The position numbers and the translations under genes are program-made. Shown here piece by piece: positions 60,308 through 64,000 of a DNA stretch of 64,000 nucleotides (position 1 is its first letter; each line of letters opens with the position of its first letter). Source of the DNA: Flavobacteriaceae bacterium (GTDB lineage: Bacteria > Bacteroidota > Bacteroidia > Flavobacteriales > Flavobacteriaceae); NCBI GenBank assembly GCA_028280265.1, contig JANQMD010000011.1:1-64000 (forward strand), written 5' to 3'. Below the pieces are notes generated by a model. That model was not told the origin of the DNA, ran no database searches, and worked only from the letters and a program-made list of their open reading frames with translations.

Positions 60308-63200
60308 GTCGCTGTACTTCTGTTCGGATATCATTTTTGACAAGACCTCTATTTTCCATCGTCGGATAAACTCTGTTGGATAAGAAAACATATAAAATTC
60401 CACTTTGAGGATCTGCCCAAGTATAAGTTCCAGTAAAACCACTATGCCCAAAGCTATCATCAGAGACACATCCACAGGTAGCTTTAACTTCAGGGTCTAA
60501 TTGGGGTTTGTCAAACCCTAACCCTCTTCGTACATGTTTATTTTTATAATATCTCTTATTAAACTCATTAAAAGTACTTACCTTGAAATATCTCTTTCCT
60601 CCATAAAATCCTTTCTGTAAGTACATCTGCATTACTTTAGCCACATCATTTGCATTTCCAAACAATCCTGCATGACCACCAACTCCACCTTGCATGGCTG
60701 CTCCCATATCATGCACATATCCATGCAGTAATTGATTTCTGAAATAGGTGTCTTTTTCGGTAGGAACTATTTCTTTCTTTTCGAACTTTTCTAGAGGTAA
60801 ATAGGTTAATCTGTTAGCTCCTAAAGATTCATAAAACTCTCTTTGTACAAGAACATTTAGAGGTTTTCTATACTTTCTTTCAATAGCATATTTGAATAAA
60901 TAATATCCTAAATCACTATACTTGTATCCTTCTTTTTCCCTCTGTTCAGCTTCTTTTATATACTTAAAAATAGAATCCTTGTATGACTTATGTAAAAACA
61001 GTTTGTCTGCAACTTGAATGGAATACTTTCTTGATTTTGTATTGCTATACAGGCTTGTCAAGTTTTTTTTGGTGATGCTATCTTGAGTTAGAACATAAAA
61101 AGGAATCCAAGCTTTTAAACGACTGTTATGAGATAAAATTTCTTGGACAGTTAATGTGTCTTTATTCGACTTTCTAAGTTTGGGTAAAATGTCCTTTAAA
61201 CTAGCAGTTATAGGAATCTTCTTTTCTTCTTCTCCTTTCATAAGCATTGGTAAAGAAGCTAATATTTTTGTAAGCGAAGCCAAATCATACAAATCTGAAT
61301 TTTTCACAGAATCTTTCTTCAGGTCTGTGTGATATCCAAAACTTTTTTCATAAACTACTTTTCCGTGTCTTGCAACCAATACTTGTAATCCTGGGGCCAT
61401 TTTTTCTTGGAGAACAACTTCTGCAACAGAATCTATTCTCTGAAGTTTACTTGAGGACATTCCTACAGACTCCGGTATAGAATATTGCAATCGCATTAAA
61501 TTTTGAGTATTCATCCCAGTTCCTACAGGAAACTCTTTATGAATAGAAACCGGCAATCTTCCTGATGCTGAAATAGCACCAAAAATGGTTTGAGCAGCTA
61601 TTTCTTGCGCAATTTTACTGTTTTGATATGCTACTAAAATACCTTTAATATTGTGGAAAGACTTTACATCTAATAAGCTGTAAGGACTTGCGAAAACGGA
61701 CAAGATTACTTTGCTGTGTCTAGAAATCTCATGCAATGCAACAAACTCTTTTTGATTGAACTTATACGATTTCCACGGGTGCTTATTTGATTTATGATAG
61801 CCTATAATCACCAAATCAAAATCTCTCACTTTTTCAACAGCTACACTTAATTGCTCTTCTTCTATTTTGGTAACTTTTGTATACTTCTGCAATATTTCAA
61901 AGAAATGATTTCCTGAATCATCCCCTAATGGGACATAAGCAATCTTTTGATACTTTTTAAGGTCTTTAACTGGTAGTATGTTTTTTTTATTCTTAATAAC
62001 GGTCATTGATTTCTCAACCAACAATCTGTGCAATACTTCATCATTAGGAGTATTTAAGTCTAAAACTAAATTTGTCGTATCTATAGGCTGATAGTTTTGC
62101 AAACCTACTTTGTACTTTGCTAATAAAATTTTACGAACAGATTCATTTATTCTTGCTTCACTAAGCTTTCCTAAATGAAGTGAATCTTCAAACAATTTTA
62201 CAGTAGCTGGTACATCTTGAGGAATAAGTAAAATATCGTTTCCTGCTAAAATGGCTGCCAGATCAATTTCAGCTGAAGAAGAATAGTCGGTTGCTCCTCT
62301 CATGTTCAAACCATCTGTAAAAATCAATCCTAAAAAGCCCAACTCTTTTTTTAGTATACCAGTTACAACTTTCTGAGATAATGATGTGGGCAATTTGACA
62401 TTAGGCTCTAAAGACGGAATACTCAAATGAGCAGTCATTACACTGCCTACACCTGCATCAAAAATTCTTTTGTAGGGATACAATTCTATTGAATCCAATC
62501 TTGACCTATCAAATTCTAAAACAGGAAGTTTATAATGAGAATCTGTGGCAGTATCTCCGTGCCCTGGGAAATGTTTTGCACTTGCCAATACATTCTGACT
62601 TTGCAAACCTCTGCTGAAAGCAATGGCTTTTTGTGTCACGTTGACTTTACTTTCTCCAAAAGAACGATTTCCTATAATTGGATTCAATGGATTAATATTA
62701 ATATCAACCACTGGGGCAAAATTCACATGTATTCCTAATCTTTTACAATGCTTACCAACATGTTCTCCAAATGCTTTTATGAATTGATTATCCTGAATAG
62801 CTCCTAATGTCATATTCCAAGGAAATCTGTATGTGTTTTTCAAACGCATATTTAAACCCCATTCCCCATCGAAACCAATGAGCATAGGAATTTTAGAGAG
62901 AGATTGGTAATTATTTGTCAGTACTGCTTGTTTTTCTGGAGTTCCTTGCATGAAAATCAAATTTCCTACATGATACTTTTGTATCATTTCTCTAATCGTA
63001 TTTTCGTGTACTGAGTCTTTATTAGAATAGGCTTGTACCATAAACAACTGACCTATTTTTTCTTGAATGGTCATGTTGTTCATAATACTATCAACCCATG
63101 CTTTTTGGATGTAATAATCATCTGTACGTAGAGGATCGAAATTCTGAGATACTGCAGAACTAGATACAAGGCATATAAGTATGACTAATAGTTTCTTCAT
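60279..63200 (-). CDS. Glycoside hydrolase family 3 (NagZ-like) fused to a class C beta-lactamase-like domain
   Basis: A 973-residue exported protein. A signal peptide ends SAVSQ (about residue 19). The GH3 domain (about 25-390) has the NagZ motif KHFPGHGDTATDSH (209-222) with its Asp-His pair, and the nucleophile Asp296 in FTDGLNMRGA. A GH3 C-terminal-like domain follows. The last 400 residues are a serine beta-lactamase/esterase fold with SLTK, YSDLG in the YxN place, and HSGFTG. It probably trims muropeptides or glycans in the periplasm; the pairing is known in Bacteroidota. I chose the ATG at 63200; a longer frame to 63251 delays the signal peptide. It starts 2 nt after the preceding gene. 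Confidence 0.92.
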   Translation of the reverse strand: MKKLLVILICLVSSSAVSQNFDPLRTDDYYIQKAWVDSIMNNMTIQEKIGQLFMVQAYSNKDSVHENTIREMIQKYHVGNLIFMQGTPEKQAVLTNNYQSLSKIPMLIGFDGEWGLNMRLKNTYRFPWNMTLGAIQDNQFIKAFGEHVGKHCKRLGIHVNFAPVVDININPLNPIIGNRSFGESKVNVTQKAIAFSRGLQSQNVLASAKHFPGHGDTATDSHYKLPVLEFDRSRLDSIELYPYKRIFDAGVGSVMTAHLSIPSLEPNVKLPTSLSQKVVTGILKKELGFLGLIFTDGLNMRGATDYSSSAEIDLAAILAGNDILLIPQDVPATVKLFEDSLHLGKLSEARINESVRKILLAKYKVGLQNYQPIDTTNLVLDLNTPNDEVLHRLLVEKSMTVIKNKKNILPVKDLKKYQKIAYVPLGDDSGNHFFEILQKYTKVTKIEEEQLSVAVEKVRDFDLVIIGYHKSNKHPWKSYKFNQKEFVALHEISRHSKVILSVFASPYSLLDVKSFHNIKGILVAYQNSKIAQEIAAQTIFGAISASGRLPVSIHKEFPVGTGMNTQNLMRLQYSIPESVGMSSSKLQRIDSVAEVVLQEKMAPGLQVLVARHGKVVYEKSFGYHTDLKKDSVKNSDLYDLASLTKILASLPMLMKGEEEKKIPITASLKDILPKLRKSNKDTLTVQEILSHNSRLKAWIPFYVLTQDSITKKNLTSLYSNTKSRKYSIQVADKLFLHKSYKDSIFKYIKEAEQREKEGYKYSDLGYYLFKYAIERKYRKPLNVLVQREFYESLGANRLTYLPLEKFEKKEIVPTEKDTYFRNQLLHGYVHDMGAAMQGGVGGHAGLFGNANDVAKVMQMYLQKGFYGGKRYFKVSTFNEFNKRYYKNKHVRRGLGFDKPQLDPEVKATCGCVSDDSFGHSGFTGTYTWADPQSGILYVFLSNRVYPTMENRGLVKNDIRTEVQRLIQEALVQE

Positions 63201-63202
63201 CT

Positions 63203-63688
63203 TTAATTTAAAAAGCGTTTGTGCCAGCTTTCTTCTGCTTGCACTTCCCATTTGGTTTCTAACTCTTGCTTAGTGCTTACCATATTGTTAAATACAACGG
63301 TTTGCCCATTAATTTTATTCTCTTTGACAAACTGTTTAAATACATTCATTTTCACAATGTTGATATGCTCTCCAACTCTAAAAGAAACATTCATTTTGTC
63401 CATCATATTAAGTTGTAATACTTTCTCTAGCCCTTGTACAAAATGTACAGAAGCATCAATAGAACAACCCGATACATTATTGAAACCTTCATCCACAGCT
63501 AATATCAAAAACTGATTGTATTTAATAGCAAAAGAACCTTTTAAATCATCTCCATGTCGAGTCCATTGTTCTATGAAATCTTTTGCTTTTTTTGAGATAA
63601 AATCTTGCTCACCTTTGGTAAACTCTCTATCTGATTGGTATATCCAAACACGTGAATTGTCTGGCAAATTATTGTATTCTACAAACAT
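63203..63688 (-). CDS. Conserved flavobacterial protein of unknown function
   Basis: A 161-residue protein of a family frequent in Flavobacteriaceae and often labelled ABC transporter ATPase without visible reason: there is no Walker motif. Marks of the family are LPDNSRVWIYQSDREF near the start, a WTRHGDDLKGSF segment, GCSIDASVHFVQGLE and a final ESWHKRFLN. No signal peptide; probably cytosolic. I chose the ATG at 63688; the longer frame to 63784 lies in the next gene's 3' end. The GH3 gene follows after 2 nt. Confidence 0.78.
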   Translation of the reverse strand: MFVEYNNLPDNSRVWIYQSDREFTKGEQDFISKKAKDFIEQWTRHGDDLKGSFAIKYNQFLILAVDEGFNNVSGCSIDASVHFVQGLEKVLQLNMMDKMNVSFRVGEHINIVKMNVFKQFVKENKINGQTVVFNNMVSTKQELETKWEVQAEESWHKRFLN

Positions 63689-63705
63689 ATTCTTACTTGC
63701 ATTTA

Positions 63706-64000
63706 TTAATTGCTCAAAGTTACTGAAATTGCAGGCACATAACCTCTTAGCCTCCCTTTTTTGGTGAATGGTAATTCCATCCATTTTCCTTTCACATAGA
63801 CAAAATTTCGACTGTATTTCCTAAATACTTTGGACTTCGTTACTCCTATGATTGGGGAATAAAAACCTTCCTCTTCAGGCTTGTTCTTATCCTTACCATA
63901 TTTATTGAACGGAATAAATAATTTTTCAAAAGCTACAAAAAAGCCTTGCTCTGGCATTTCAATATCGTGATCAGTAATATCTAACTCCACTTGAGTTTGA
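63706..64000 (-). CDS. 3' part of a gene running off the window, probable secreted protein
   Basis: The frame is open to the right edge; only 97 codons of its C-terminal end are present. Sequence such as MPEQGFFVAFEKLFIPF followed by charged loops and SRNFVYVKGKWMELP, ending VPAISVTLSN, resembles the C-terminal domain of Bacteroidota carboxypeptidase-like regulatory-domain proteins. An internal GTG at 63990 is not a likely start. The identity is a guess from style rather than a motif. Confidence 0.55.
   Translation of the reverse strand, partial: QTQVELDITDHDIEMPEQGFFVAFEKLFIPFNKYGKDKNKPEEEGFYSPIIGVTKSKVFRKYSRNFVYVKGKWMELPFTKKGRLRGYVPAISVTLSN

Overview
The window is a chromosomal stretch of a low-GC member of the Bacteroidota, almost certainly Flavobacteriaceae; the genus cannot be fixed from the sequence alone. 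Signs of this are -7 boxes of the form TAnnTTTG, near-absence of Shine-Dalgarno sequences except on rpsU, a fused CcoN-CcoO cbb3 oxidase subunit, a nuclease with a type IX secretion (T9SS) tail, a fused E1 alpha/beta dehydrogenase, and flavobacterial families such as DUF2851, DUF4834, DUF5683 and DUF6122. I see no prophage, insertion sequence or CRISPR array. Most of the window is core genome, and the less ordinary signals are in regulatory and intergenic DNA.

Layout. 1-2150: three tRNAs (Gly, Tyr, Thr), hpf-xerC and rpsU, all on the minus strand. 2156-9738 (minus): a lipoprotein alpha-amylase of archaeal type with a LacI-like operator, an acyl-CoA dehydrogenase, a helix-hairpin-helix protein, an alanine/glycine:cation symporter, a dTDP-4-dehydrorhamnose reductase-like enzyme, a K+ channel with an RCK domain, and a PspC protein. 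10025-22970 (plus): uvrA, a LOG-family protein, a T9SS-exported nuclease, an M1-like protein with a beta-barrel and no zinc motif, a fused 2-oxoacid dehydrogenase E1, and a secreted metzincin-type protease. 22972-33992: DUF2851 (minus), then a nitroreductase, pepD, parA-parB-DUF5683-dapB-lepB-wbqC, two Crp/Fnr paralogues and DUF6122 (all plus).

33989-42284 (minus) is a surface-polysaccharide unit read as DUF4834, YfhO, methyltransferase, two glycosyltransferases, UDP-GlcNAc 2-epimerase and flippase. 42457-47267 (plus) has an outer-membrane barrel protein with a long Lys/Glu tail, a GNAT-like protein, rsmE, a DUF4159 protein and a bile-acid-type symporter. 47520-59245 is a microaerobic respiration region: ccoS, ccoNO, ccoQ, ccoP, ccoG, ccoH/fixH and a SafE/DsbD-like protein form one minus unit; ccoI (Cu+ ATPase), deoC and hemN form another; an Fnr-type regulator is divergent from ccoI. 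A perfect TGAT-N4-ATCA box lies in the divergent region and a one-mismatch box lies about 41 bp ahead of the predicted ccoS start of transcription. The window ends with a PlsC acyltransferase, a GH3/beta-lactamase fusion, a conserved flavobacterial protein and the 3' end of one further gene.

An unexpected pattern links several intergenic gaps. They are built from degenerate 8-bp units in strict register, usually ending in ATT (clearest at 48676-48803; also 44919-44966, 47325-47516 and 53975-54070; a related ACTTT/AAGTT-type version at about 9781-9995). I know of no established name or function for this pattern.
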